A DNA stretch of 64,000 bases, from assembly GCA_002049455.2 (NCBI GenBank), contig KV918844.1:124001-188000 (forward strand), written 5' to 3'. The DNA is from Porphyra umbilicalis (lineage: Eukaryota; Rhodophyta; Bangiophyceae; Bangiales; Bangiaceae). Positions 44,509 through 54,690 of this stretch are shown piece by piece. A model generated the notes under the pieces. The model was not told the DNA's origin. It made no database searches and was given only the letters and a program-made list of their open reading frames with translations. A program made the translations under genes and the position numbers. Numbering within the stretch: the first letter of the stretch is position 1; every line of letters begins with the position of its first letter.

Positions 44509-46640
44509 CTATCTGGTCGTAGGCACTGCCGTCGGCATCTCCTCCAATCCGTGGCGCGCAACCCAATCCACCCAGTCATACTCGACGCACAGCAGACGGC
44601 GCACACAGCTTACGGGCACACACTCGAGCATCGGCGTCACGACGGTGTCGCGCATCTCAAACCGTAGGCGCGTGCACCGGTACGCTGTGAAAGGGCACCC
44701 AGCGACCGGTGCCGCTTGACGCGCGCTCTCGACAGCCAGCAGACGCGTGGCCTGCCTCCCGACGCCCGTGATAATAACACGCGCGCGCCCGACACGGCGG
44801 ATGCCGTCCAGCGCAATGTACTCAACCCAGTCCAGCCATGAAGCGCCATAATAGTCGGCTGACGCTCTCACAATCCGTCTTTGCACGCCGCCGCGTCGCA
44901 AAGCCGCCTTGCGGGCCAGGTACGTGCCCACTGGCACAGTCAAGATGTCGTTGTTGCTCAGTTCGAGGCCGGCGGCGAGGCCCTGAACAGACAGCTCTGC
45001 AGCAAGGACGCCGACACGAGCCGACCGACCATGACGACGTAATCTCCGCGAGTCCCCTCCAGTGGCAATGGCTGCGCCAGTTTCTGCACCTCCAGACGGC
45101 GCTGGGAGGACAGGCGCAGCATCTGCCGCGCCGTCTCTGGCGGCTGACTCACCGTTGCCGGAAATTTAATCGTCGCCGTGGGCGTCCTCATCGCCCGCCG
45201 TCCATCTCAACACGTCAGTTACTTGCTCCGCCATCAGCAGCTGCAATGCGTGGTCCGCTCGCCCTCGGTTTGTACGTGTAAAGGCGAGCTTCACTCTCTT
45301 GTGCTTGCTCTCATTGATGCCATTGTCGCCGGTGAGGAGGGAGCCGCGCAAGTGCAGCTCATTGAAGACGTGCGCGAGGAGTCGGTGGAGCTTTGGCGTG
45401 TGCAGCGGGCCGAAGAGGCCCTGAAAGTCGCGATGCATCCATGTGGTCAGCCGCCCCGTGAGCTCCCGCGCGCGCTCGACCTTGACTCCGCCACCGACGC
45501 AGTCAGGCCCAAACAAGTCGCTGAGCAACGCCGCCAGCTCACACAGAGCCCAAGTGAGGACGGAGTGGTTCCACAGTCCGGAGGAAGCCCCGAGCATACC
45601 CGCAACTCTAAAGGAAGAAAGTGCATTGCGCGGCGATGCTCTGCTCCTCGTAACATTGCCTGTAGATTTCCAGGGGCAACAAAATAGCTGCACAGTGGGA
45701 AGCACATTGGCAGCAGAGCGACGGCAGGCAAGCATGCGCACGTGGATAAAATGTGGTAAGCATACGTGCTCCTGAATGTAAGGACCGCCTGCGTGAGCGC
45801 TTGCCGAAGCGCCGTCCGACGACGCGTCGTCCCAGGTCGCCGTGTCCCATATGTCTCGCCTCTCCTCTCTGTCACCCCATTAAAACGTCCTCACCCAGAA
45901 GTACCCTGGATTTATGTGCGGCACGACATCAGTGCGGCATGCGTGCATGAAGCGCTTGTTGGCGGTCCGCAACGACGCGGCTGAGGGCCCCTCGACCAGC
46001 CCACTCTTCGCCTCCACTAACTCCGTGTACATGTGAACCTCGTTGTAAAGCCTCCTGGACAGGCCAACGTCGAAAACCTGTCGCACAGAGCAAAGATAGA
46101 GAACAGTGAGCGAGTGGCCGTTCAGATTAGAGCAGGTTAGCTGTACGTCAGAGTTGTTGGTGGAGAATGCCATGCGCAGTGGTCACAGGTATTGTACGAC
46201 GGCGCCACCATGCAAGATGAGAACGGGGGGTACCGTTGTCACTGGTGTCCAGTGGGCGTGAAAGCCGAGAGAGAAAGTAGGAAGCGCACGTTGAGTCGGT
46301 CAAAGCCGGTCACCTGGTACAGGTGCTTGCACACTGACCCCTGTGCCGCCCACCCTGCCAAAGCGGGTACCCTGCAGTGTATGCCCATCATGTCTTCGAT
46401 CTTCTTGACGGCCGCGAATTTGCCCGACTCGTACCGCATCTGCGCGCTGTCCAGTTGAGCTGTGACAGTCTCCGTCACGTCCCGCTTCTGCTGGTTCAGG
46501 CCTTGGCGGCCCGCAAACGTCTCCAAGGCGGCCAAGCACGGCGTGCAGTCGTACTTGCTGCCGTGGTGCTTGAGGGAGAGCAAACTACGCTCCTCCTTGT
46601 AGTTACATGAATACAGCAGCAGGCGCGGCGACACGTTCAT
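44509..46640 (-). CDS. Transposase-like protein, spliced
   Basis: Exons on the minus strand: 46,640-46,290, 46,077-45,895, then from 45,687 to about 45,200, then about 45,145-44,509 with at least one further splice. The first three join in phase 0 at GT-AG sites. The joined frame has 'KYDCTPC' (CxxC pair), a junction reading 'TGFDRLN/VFDVGLSRRLY', and later 'LHTPKLHRLLAHV' with 'GINESKHKRVK'. It ends with 'RIVRASADYYGASWLDWV'. These patterns resemble the C-terminal halves of large eukaryotic transposases (KDZ/Plavaka or CACTA-type), from memory of the families. I cannot point to a DDE triad, so the class is uncertain. Its start is only about 90 bp from a divergent gene. Confidence 0.45.
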
Positions 46641-46731
46641 CGTCGTCCCGTCGGCCACTCCGCCCGCCGCCACTGCGTTCGGCGGAGGCGGATCTCGTAG
46701 CATGCGGCGGAGTGCTTGTACCCTTGCTCGA

Positions 46732-49004
46732 ATGGAGAAGCGCTTGCTCGACCGCACGGAGATTGAAGATGCGAACAAGAAGGGCATGGTGGCGTTTGGA
46801 ACGCGCATCACGGCCGTGCGCCTGGACACTTCCTCCACCACGTCTCAAGTGGCGGCCATAAAGACGGGCATGACCAGAATGCGCCAGACGAGCAACGCCA
46901 TCAGCACTACTGTCTCACGTGGTGCCGTGGCTATGCGGGGCCTCACCACCGCTGTGAAACTCTGCGTCGACGTCCGAGGCCCCACCTCCGACGGTGTTGC
47001 TGTTTCCGCCCCTTCCACAGCCGCGGCCCTCTTTGAAACGCCTCGTCTCGCCCCTTGGACCAAGCCAATGGTAGTGCGTTCTTGAGCTTTCCTCATGCTC
47101 TTGGTGTGTCATCCGTTATGTTGGCAGTGGGAGTGCAGAAGAGGTGCGTGTGATCCGACTGATGATGGGGCTGAGTCACTCACGCCACTTGCTTGTGTTC
47201 TCCGTGCGCTTGTGTTCGGAATTCATCTCCGACAACAGAAGGACATCCGCGAGGAAGTCACCGCCGAGTTCCTCGCTGGGAATGTGTCGCCTGCGGCGTC
47301 GAGCAACCGGGAGATGTATGCTCGGCATTTGCACAAGAAGTTCAACTTCCTTGGCGGCATGCCCGAGACGCGCCTGATGTTGATGAAGGACATACTCACC
47401 CCGTGTGACCCCGCGCGCAACAAAGGGAGCTCCCCGAGAAATCTCCCGGTCCATCGGGTCCTGCTGCGCGCCGTGCCGCGCTTCCATCGCGCCGTGCTCG
47501 AGGCGGCGACGGAAAGGTTCATTGAGTGCACTTCCAGCATGCTCAAGAGTTGTTGGAAGGGGGACAAGGGGCGGAAGAAGAACGTGTGGCAGATGACCAC
47601 CGCACAAGCCAAGCAATGCCTCGTCGGGATGTGGTGGATCACCGACGACATGGGGCGGGAGGCGCTCCTGGCCGCACTGTGCAGCGTACTGGCCAAGATC
47701 AAGGGCCGTACCGGCGTCCTCATTGATGTCTCGGAGACGCAGCAGCGTTACTAAAAGGTGCTCTACTCTGTCCATGTTGCCGTTGCTGCAAAGGTACGTG
47801 ACGTGGGCTTGCTTCTATTCCAATGAATTCAATCCACTGGCCAAGAAGGCACGACTACGCTGTGCCTTACTGCCTTCTTGAGTGCGGGAACGGGCACTCA
47901 GCGCCAACGTACTTTTCTGTCTGGATGCCGTCCTTGTGTGACTCGATTCTGTCTCTGTCCCTCCCTCCTGTACATTTTTTCATTTCCTTGAATGCGATGG
48001 CGGGGTACCCGCCTTTAACGGCGAAGGGCGGCAACGTGGACGAGGCCTACCGGAAGGTCTGGGGTGTCTGCATGCATCTAGTGACCGATCGTCTACTCTC
48101 GAGGCGCAAATGAGCCTCAGATGACGCTCAAATGAGGCTCCCTCTCTTGTGGCCTGGAAACGCGGCCTTTTTGGGATGTCTGGGGCACCCCCCCCGAGTT
48201 TTCATCGTACACAGCAGCCGAGTTGGCCCATAGGTACGTGGACTGCGCTGAGTCCAGATCTATTCTCAAAAAGAGCAGCCGAGGCCGGGAACACGGTCAC
48301 AGAGATGCATCCAAAATAGGCTCAAATGAGCCTGATAGGCTCAAATGAGGCGGTCAGTAGAATGGACACTAGCTGACACCAACCTTAGCAAGACAAGCAC
48401 TGAGTACAAGGGCTTGCATCTACTTGACGGAGACAACGCCACAAGAGCGGTTGTGGTTGGTATGACCGAGGCCCGTCTGCGGGCCATGCGCGCCCAGGTC
48501 ATAGCCACCGCAGTGGCAGTTGGCGACAACAATACCGCCGGGGCCTTCATGTCACAGACAACTGCGACCGCAGCCACGGCAGCGGTCGCTGGCGGGGGGC
48601 ATGCTGCCTCTGCAGCGGGCGCGACGCTCCCCTCCCCCTCGTCTCGTCGACCAAGAGGCGCCCTCTCTGCTGCTGGCACCGCCCTGCAACATGGAGCTCC
48701 TGCCGCTACGCCAGCTCGAGCATTCCATCCCTTTCCAGCTTACGAGGCTGCCCTCGGAAGCACCGGCAATGGTGGTGCCAATGACGGCTCTCCCGGTGCG
48801 GCCAGCGAAGCCGAGGCGGCTGCTGCTGCCACCGTTGCAGCTGCCGATTTTGGGGAAGCCGAGGCTTTGGAGGCTGACGAAGCCGCCACTGCTGCTGCTG
48901 CCGCTGCTGCCGCGGCAATAGCAGCAGGCGACGACTTTGAAGATGAAGACGAGGAGAAAGCTGACGATGACGACGAGTACGAAGACGACAAGGACGAGGG
49001 GTAA
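46732..49004 (+). pseudogene. Unknown spliced gene split by a MITE
   Basis: Inferred exons 46,732-47,070, 47,128-47,793, 48,027-48,080 and 48,372-49,004, all in phase 0. The first two have clean GT-AG borders; the acceptor at 48,026 lacks a close pyrimidine tract. A 291-bp MITE separates the last two pieces. Removing it with one CTA leaves the frame continuous. An in-frame TAA at 47,752-47,754 lies 13 codons before a consensus donor (AAG/GTACGT), so the copy may be dead, or the true protein ends there. The encoded protein (~560 codons if read through) has a helical N-terminus ('MEKRLLDRTEIEDANKKGM'), a globular middle ('FNFLGGMPETRLMLMKDIL') and a very acidic tail ('DDFEDEDEEKADDDDEYEDD'). 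No family recognised. It is divergent from the transposase-like gene and probably its element partner. Confidence 0.45.
48081..48371. mobile_element. 291-bp Harbinger-type MITE, CTA duplication
   Basis: The clearer terminus reads GTAGAATGGACAC at the right; the left end (GTGACC...GTCTAC) is diverged. CTA is duplicated on both sides (48,078-48,080 and 48,369-48,371). A 3-bp duplication fits PIF/Harbinger. Subterminal copies of AGGCTCAAATGAGCCTC occur at both ends. It sits inside an exon of the surrounding gene and introduces a stop. A closely related copy lies inverted at 49,099. Confidence 0.8.
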
Positions 49005-49098
49005 GGTGCGGTGTATAAGGCGAATGGGGTGAAAGGCGGGGACAGGTGGGGACCGGTACGGACAGGTGTTGATGTGGACATGTCGGTGCGAGGACCTA

Positions 49099-49385
49099 GT
49101 GTCCATTCTACTGAGCGCCTCATTGGAGCGTCTCAGGCTCATTTAAGCCTATTTTCGATGCCTCTCTGTGACCAGGTTCCGGCCTCGGCTGCTGTTTCTG
49201 ATGATAGATCTGGACTCAGCGCAGTCCACTTACCTATGGGCCAACTCGGCGGCTGTGTACGATGAAAACTCGGAGGGGGTGCCCCAGACACCCCGAAAAG
49301 GCCTCGTTTCCAGGCCATATTAGAGGGAGCCTCATTTGAGCCTCATCTGAGGCTCATTTGAGCCTCGGGAGCAGTAGAATGGACA
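49099..49385. mobile_element. 287-bp sister MITE, inverted, CTA duplication
   Basis: Starts GTGTCCATTCTACTG and ends CAGTAGAATGGACA. It is flanked by CTA at 49,096-49,098 and 49,386-49,388. Over most of its length it is the reverse complement of the 48,081 copy, including the block GGCCCATAGGTA..GTGGACTGCG. It lies about 90 bp after the stop codon of the interrupted gene. Confidence 0.8.
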
Positions 49386-49388
49386 CTA

Positions 49389-50450
49389 GACCCTGAATGA
49401 CGGGGGGGTAACGCACACGCAGCTCAAATGCACCCGACGGGAGGACGGAGGAATCGAACAGGGGAGGCGGGGGGGGGGCGGGGAAGTGGTGGGCTGGCCT
49501 ACGACCTCGGCCACCTGTTTTCTGGTCGCACTTTCGTGTCCGCTGGCGGGAAAGGTACCTGCTCCCGTGGTACGAGCAGCCTCTACAAAGTACACACATG
49601 AACGTCTTAGCCATTGGTGGCTCGCCTCTGTGGCAGAGTGGGGCGGAGGCAGGGACGACGGTGAGACCCATCGGGTGAGACGGCGTGATCGTTGCAAGTC
49701 CAAATCGCCGTTTTGGGGGTTCCTGGGGGGGGGGGGCAGGGAGGGTCGACGTCAGTCCTGCTGGAAGGCGTGGTTCTTGTGCATTCGTACCAGTTCTTTT
49801 TCGTATGGATGACACTCAGGGGGTTGCCTCCCCGCAGAGCTTGAGCCAATGCTTTAAATCCTCGTGGTTCCGTTGGGAAGCGCAACGGCTTGTGTTCGTA
49901 GGCACCAAATCAGTTATTCTCATATGCGGGAGAGCTGGAATCAACGATTCCGGCTTGGCATCAATTGAGCACAACCCTGGCATCAATTGATGCCAGGGCC
50001 TGGTAGAATAGACACTAGAGCTAATCTCCCTCGTGGGAAGTTCACTCCAGCCGAAAGATGCAGAAATACCAGGAGAGAGAGAGGGGAGGTAAACACCGAC
50101 CAAGGAAAGAGAAGGTGCACCAGGCCGAGCGGACACGGCGTGCAATAAATCGAAAAAGAGAGAACAAGGCAACAGAAGAGCCGCGCGGCCGGGGATGGAT
50201 GGGATGGGCGCGGCGGGGAGGAAAGCGAAGGTGCCGGTCGTTGTGAGCCCGGCCCGGCGCCGCCCCGCCCCTCTCTTGTACCGGCGGGCGCCCTGTCCGC
50301 CGACCCGCTGCCGGGCATCCGGTTGTCCGGGCGGTTGGGGACAGCCCGTCCCGCCGCCGCCCAGTTGGCCTCCAGCTGACGGCCGGTGGCCCCCCGCGGG
50401 TCGGCGACGGCCCCCTGCTTGGCGCGCACGCTCAATAAACCCGACAACTA
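49389..50450. other. No gene; one orphan MITE end
   Basis: At 50,002-50,018 the sequence GGTAGAATAGACACTAG matches the terminus of the 291-bp MITE family, preceded by a small palindrome GGCATCAATTGATGCC. The matching left end was not found nearby. Otherwise no gene. Confidence 0.45.
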
Positions 50451-50582
50451 CAGCCGTTCTCCCAAAAATCCCGCACTCCAACAGTTGCAAAAGAGTTCCA
50501 AATCGGCCTCTACGACCCCGCAGAGGCCGATTTGGAACTGTTTTGTAGCAGTTGGAGTGCGGGATTTTTAGGAGAACGGCTG
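50451..50582. mobile_element. 132-bp foldback MITE, copy 3 (TA duplication)
   Basis: Same family and exact length as the copies at 25,832 and 32,726; TA on both sides (50,449-50,450 and 50,583-50,584). Confidence 0.9.
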
Positions 50583-50588
50583 TACGTA

Positions 50589-50720
50589 CAGCCGTTCTCC
50601 CAAAAATCCCGAACTCCAACTGTTGCAAAAGAGTTCCAAATCGGCCTCTGCCAGGTCGTAGAGGCCGATTTGGAACTCTTTCGCAACTGTTGGAGTGCGG
50701 GATTGTTGGGAGAACGGCTG
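50589..50720. mobile_element. 132-bp foldback MITE, copy 4, tandem to copy 3
   Basis: Separated from copy 3 by only 6 bp (TACGTA). It has a left TA at 50,587-50,588, while the right flank reads ATA rather than TA. Arms differ from copy 3 by several substitutions, so the two are separate insertions or a diverged duplication. Confidence 0.9.
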
Positions 50721-52392
50721 ATACTCACCCCTTTCGTCCTGCGGATACGCTCTGCACAAGAGCAGAACGGAAACTCGGTTCGTCTGGTGGCACCCTGCGT
50801 GTGACGATGAATGGGCGCCCGGGGGGGGGCGCCCGGCGGCCGAGGAGGGGCGCGGCCCGAGCAGGGACCGCCCTTGACCGCCATCCGCGCCGCGGAGATG
50901 GCGCGTTTGGCCAACATAAATGGCGCGGCCAAAAGGATACCAAGGGGGGGGGGGGGTGACTGCGCCCCCGCCCACCCCCGTCGGCGGGGGAGCACGCGGG
51001 GCGGGCGCTCACACGGCGCGCAGCGGGAGAGAGCCGCGCGCGCACCCCCCCCCCCGCCATTGACATCAAATTGCCCGAGCGCCATCAGCCGCAGACGAAC
51101 CAAGCGGAACCGTAACATACGGTTCCATGATGGAGACGGTAGCGGGGCGTGCGGCACGGCACCCGTCCACGGGCCCGGTTGCACTGCGCGGCGAACGCCA
51201 CGGGCGCGAGCGCGTGGAGGGTGCCGCCGCGCGCGCGTGAGGCCCACTCTACACGGCGCGTGTACGGCGTGCTCAGACACGTGCTAGCCAATGGGAGCGC
51301 TTCGTTCCAATCACACCCCAATCACGCTAATACTTTTAGACCCAATTCGGCCGACCGTGCGATCCCGCACACAAAGGACTTACGAGCCGAAACAGGCTCA
51401 TTCGGCGCATTCAAGCCGAACACGTTCACGTGCGCGAGATTTTTTTTAATATCTCGCGCACGTGAGCGTGTTTGGAAAGGAATGTGTCAGTTGCGTCTTT
51501 TGGCTTTCGCAGGAATGATTGGACGAGAAGGCTCCTCACGACTGCACCACTCGGATCAAGAGATGGGATACCCGTCAGTTCTCGAGAGACACCTGCTCGG
51601 TGCAGCCGCGTAGCTCTCGCTGCGTCGTTGTCACCACGATACGATCTGCCAGATCTGACCATTCCAGGCACGTGCGTGCAATACCCTGACCTTCAGGGCG
51701 GTGGCGCGCTCGGCGACGCATTGACACCGGGCACGCCGGCCGGCTCTATGGCCGCGAGCGCACACGGGGGCACGTACAGCCACGTTGCCGTGGTGGGGGG
51801 GGCGTCGGGCGGGGAAAGAGGTGCCGCCTCCGCCACCGCAGCGGCGGCGGCCCGCCGGCGTCGCGCGTCGCCCACGGGCGAGGCCGTCACTCCGCCGCGC
51901 AGCGCACCTGCGCACGGCGGGCAGGGTGGCCGACACGGCGCACGGGCGGGCGGGTGGGACTGATCGCCGCGCGACGAGGCGCCTGTAACCGCGCCGCTTG
52001 ATGGCGTCAGCAACCGCCGACGCGCCGCCGCAACAGAAGACGGCGCGCAGGCACGATCACCCGCGGGCCATCGTGGGCGCGTCAAGCCCCGGAAGTCGCT
52101 GCGCGCGGTCACCGCGCGCAACTCGGGGCGGTAGAGGGGGCACGGGGGCAGGCGCCGTCCGGGCCTAGTGACCCTTGTGGCAGGACAGTCCTTCTCAGCC
52201 ACGTAACTCCATTCGCTTTTAGCGGCATCGCGATCCTTCCAACACTGACACGCCCTCAGATCACTGAGGACACGAATGCAGACTGCCACCTCTGAAACGG
52301 AGAGCAAGTCCCTTGATCTAAGTATATGTGTGCATCACTACACTTTGAGAGCACCCTGTCCTAAAGGCCAGGGAATAAACTTCTGGCACAGT
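50721..52392. other. No supportable gene
   Basis: GC-rich stretches near 50,800-51,070 and 51,760-52,150, with compositional frames on both strands. A strong hairpin at 51,419 is listed separately. No recognisable coding sequence. Confidence 0.4.
51419..51472. repeat. Strong 22-bp-stem hairpin, T/A loop
   Basis: AACACGTTCACGTGCGCGAGAT (51,419-51,440) pairs with its reverse complement at 51,451-51,472 with a single mismatch. The 10-nt loop is mostly T. It could be a small foldback element or an RNA hairpin. It is not a bacterial terminator, given the eukaryotic context. Confidence 0.75.
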
Positions 52393-52828
52393 AGGGAGTT
52401 TTCGCCGGATCGTTCGTGGGATCTCCGTGGGATCCTTCATCCGGCTGACAACCGGCCAAGGCTGCTCGTCCTTACAGCCATCGCCGTTCCCACGTGGGTA
52501 GGTCTTTTAGTTTTTGCAGGTTTGTTTCTCGATACGGCATGGGATGCGACGCCGGTACTTCCACCAGCAATAGGACCCCGCTGCGTCGCCGCCACCGTCT
52601 GGCCGACGCTCCCTGTCAGTGCCCAGCGCACATGGTCGCACGCCGTGTTGCAGACGCTGGTGTTGCCGTCTTTGTGACTTAGCCAATCGCCCGGTCTTGT
52701 CGCCCCGCGTGTAACCCCACCCACATCTCACCCAACGCCTTCGCGTGCGTCCCGCCAACCACCATTGGGCGTCGGTGTGTGCAATCCCTTTCTTGCCGCT
52801 CCCGTAAGGATTTTCATTTGCTGATGCC

Positions 52829-54064
52829 ATGGTATCCATTCGCTGCAACCAACTGACGCGTTGGCGCGCCCGACGCCGCGGGCTTGGCCGCGCTTTACGG
52901 ATGGGACATGCGATGGGGTTTTCTCTGGGCGCCATGATGGGTCTGGTGCGGAGCTACCGTCGAGCGCAGAACGAGGTGTCTCTGTGCCTGGCGCGCCGCG
53001 ATCGCATCCAGGAGACCACGTTTAGTCTTGATTCTTTCTCTTCTGAGGATTGCCTTTCTCTCTTCCGATTTTTACCTCACCACATTGTTAAGCTGGTTTC
53101 CTTGTTGCACCTTGTAGTGCCGTTTCCTCGGAAACGTTTGGCTGTCGACCCCGTTGAGTGTTTTTGTGTTGTGCTGCGGCGGTTGGCGTCTCCGTGCCGA
53201 TGGTATGACATGGAGGAGCTGTTTGGAAGGCATGCACCTGCGTTGTGCGTTATTTTTTACGCTACTCTAGAGGTATTGATGCACCGGTGGGACCCTCTGC
53301 TCTCGGAATGGCGTGTTGATTTTCTGCGCGAGAGGGCAGCACTGTATTCCACCAGGATAGAAGAGGGGGGAGCCTACCTGGACAAGTGCGTTGGCTTTAT
53401 AGATGGCACGACTATCTTTGTGAGCAGACCGGGCAGGGGGTTTCAGAGGGCCTGCTACAGCGGCCACAAGAGGAGACATGCCATCAAGTTTCAAAGCGTG
53501 ATTACTCCTGACGGTCTCATCGCTCACCTGTTTGGCCCATGGGAGGGACGACGGCATGACATGACCTTGTATCATGAGTCTGGTTTGGACGCTGTTCTGT
53601 CTGACGCGCTGGTGATCCAGGGGGTGCAACACTACATTTACGGTGATGCAGCGTACCTCGTTCGACCATGGCTGCAGGCCTCCTTTCGCGGCGTGATGAC
53701 GCCGAACGAGGAAGCATGCAATGAAACTATGAAGGTGCCGCGCTCAGCGGTAGAGTGGGGTTTCAAAGATGTCAAACAAGTTTGCGCTTCCCTCGACTTC
53801 CCCCGCAAGCTGAAAATTCGGGAGGGTCCAGTTGGGCTTTTCTATCGCGCCGGCGTGTTTATTTGGAACTTGCGTTTCTGTGCATACGGCAGCGCCACCG
53901 CCGACTTTTTCAAGTGTCCACCGCCCAGCTGGGAGGTCTACTTGGGCTCACTCCCTGGTCTTGGTGGGCAGGGAGCCGCGGCAGGCTCGACGAGTGGGGA
54001 AGAGAGTGGCCCCAGCGGTGCTGGTGGCGTGGGGGAGGGTGGAGACGAAGCCGGTGGGGCCTGA
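52829..54064 (+). CDS. PIF/Harbinger DDE transposase
   Basis: Single exon, ATG at 52,829, 411 residues, the usual size for the family. The DDE_Tnp_4-type core is clear. D192 lies in 'FIDGTTIFVSRP', the conserved 'GRRHDMTLY' follows (D244), D273 lies in 'YGDAAYLVRPW' and E309 in 'RSAVEWGFKDVK', giving a DD(35)E spacing. Residues ~15-60 are basic and could bind DNA; the Gly/Ser/Glu tail after ~375 looks disordered. It would excise and integrate the element with a 3-bp duplication, working with a Myb-like protein that brings it to the termini. That partner is encoded 2 kb downstream on the opposite strand. All catalytic residues are present. Confidence 0.92.
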   Translation: MVSIRCNQLTRWRARRRGLGRALRMGHAMGFSLGAMMGLVRSYRRAQNEVSLCLARRDRIQETTFSLDSFSSEDCLSLFRFLPHHIVKLVSLLHLVVPFPRKRLAVDPVECFCVVLRRLASPCRWYDMEELFGRHAPALCVIFYATLEVLMHRWDPLLSEWRVDFLRERAALYSTRIEEGGAYLDKCVGFIDGTTIFVSRPGRGFQRACYSGHKRRHAIKFQSVITPDGLIAHLFGPWEGRRHDMTLYHESGLDAVLSDALVIQGVQHYIYGDAAYLVRPWLQASFRGVMTPNEEACNETMKVPRSAVEWGFKDVKQVCASLDFPRKLKIREGPVGLFYRAGVFIWNLRFCAYGSATADFFKCPPPSWEVYLGSLPGLGGQGAAAGSTSGEESGPSGAGGVGEGGDEAGGA

Positions 54065-54690
54065 TCGCTGAGAGCGCGCGGCCGCTTGGTGACGCCAATG
54101 GCGACAGCTCTGCCGGTCGGACCGCGGCGGTTGTGGGGGGGGTGCCTGTTGAGGTGGCGGCGGCGCCCGTGGATGGTGCCGCTGTGGGCGCGCTTCTGAC
54201 GTTGGCCTACTTGGTCGCGGCACTGTGTGGTGGACCGCTGGCCCCCGCGGCCGCCGCCGTGCGGTCGTCGCACCACGCGCTCGCCACGGTTGACAAGGCG
54301 GGCACGGCCGGCGGCGGCGGCGGCGGTGCCAGCGGCGACGGGGGCAGTGGGGGCGCGCTGACGGACTCCTTTGGCTCCTGGGCCGCCGCGCCAGTCGGGT
54401 GGCAAGTGGCCGCCGCCGCCAGCTGGTGGGGCGGTGGTCATGTCGCCGCGCGCCGCGGCGGCGGTCTTGGTGACAGCCGACCGCGTGGCGAGGCCGCTGT
54501 GGGCGACGCCCTGCGGCGGCCACGGCGGCGGCGGTGGTGGCGGTGGCGGCGGCGGCGGCGGCGTTGAAGCCGCCCCCGCATCGGCGTCAACCATCCTTCT
54601 CCTCTTTGCCCACATCTCCTGCCTTGTCGACGGCCCGCCGGTCAAGCGGCTCAGCCGGTACCGCGTCGGCAACCCCCCCCCCCCCCCTAC
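54065..54690. other. GC-rich spacer inside the Harbinger element
   Basis: Gly/Ala-coding GGC runs follow the transposase stop. No domain can be read here. It may be the 5' part of the captured S1-domain sequence or its intron. Confidence 0.4.

Noticed and set aside
46702..46841. Extending the minus-strand transposase-like gene upstream of 46,640
   Set aside because: The plus-strand frame here is more protein-like and joins the next exon in phase; the minus frame upstream is Arg/Pro-rich.
51419..51472. A Rho-independent terminator
   Set aside because: The T-run is in the loop, not after the stem, and the window is eukaryotic.
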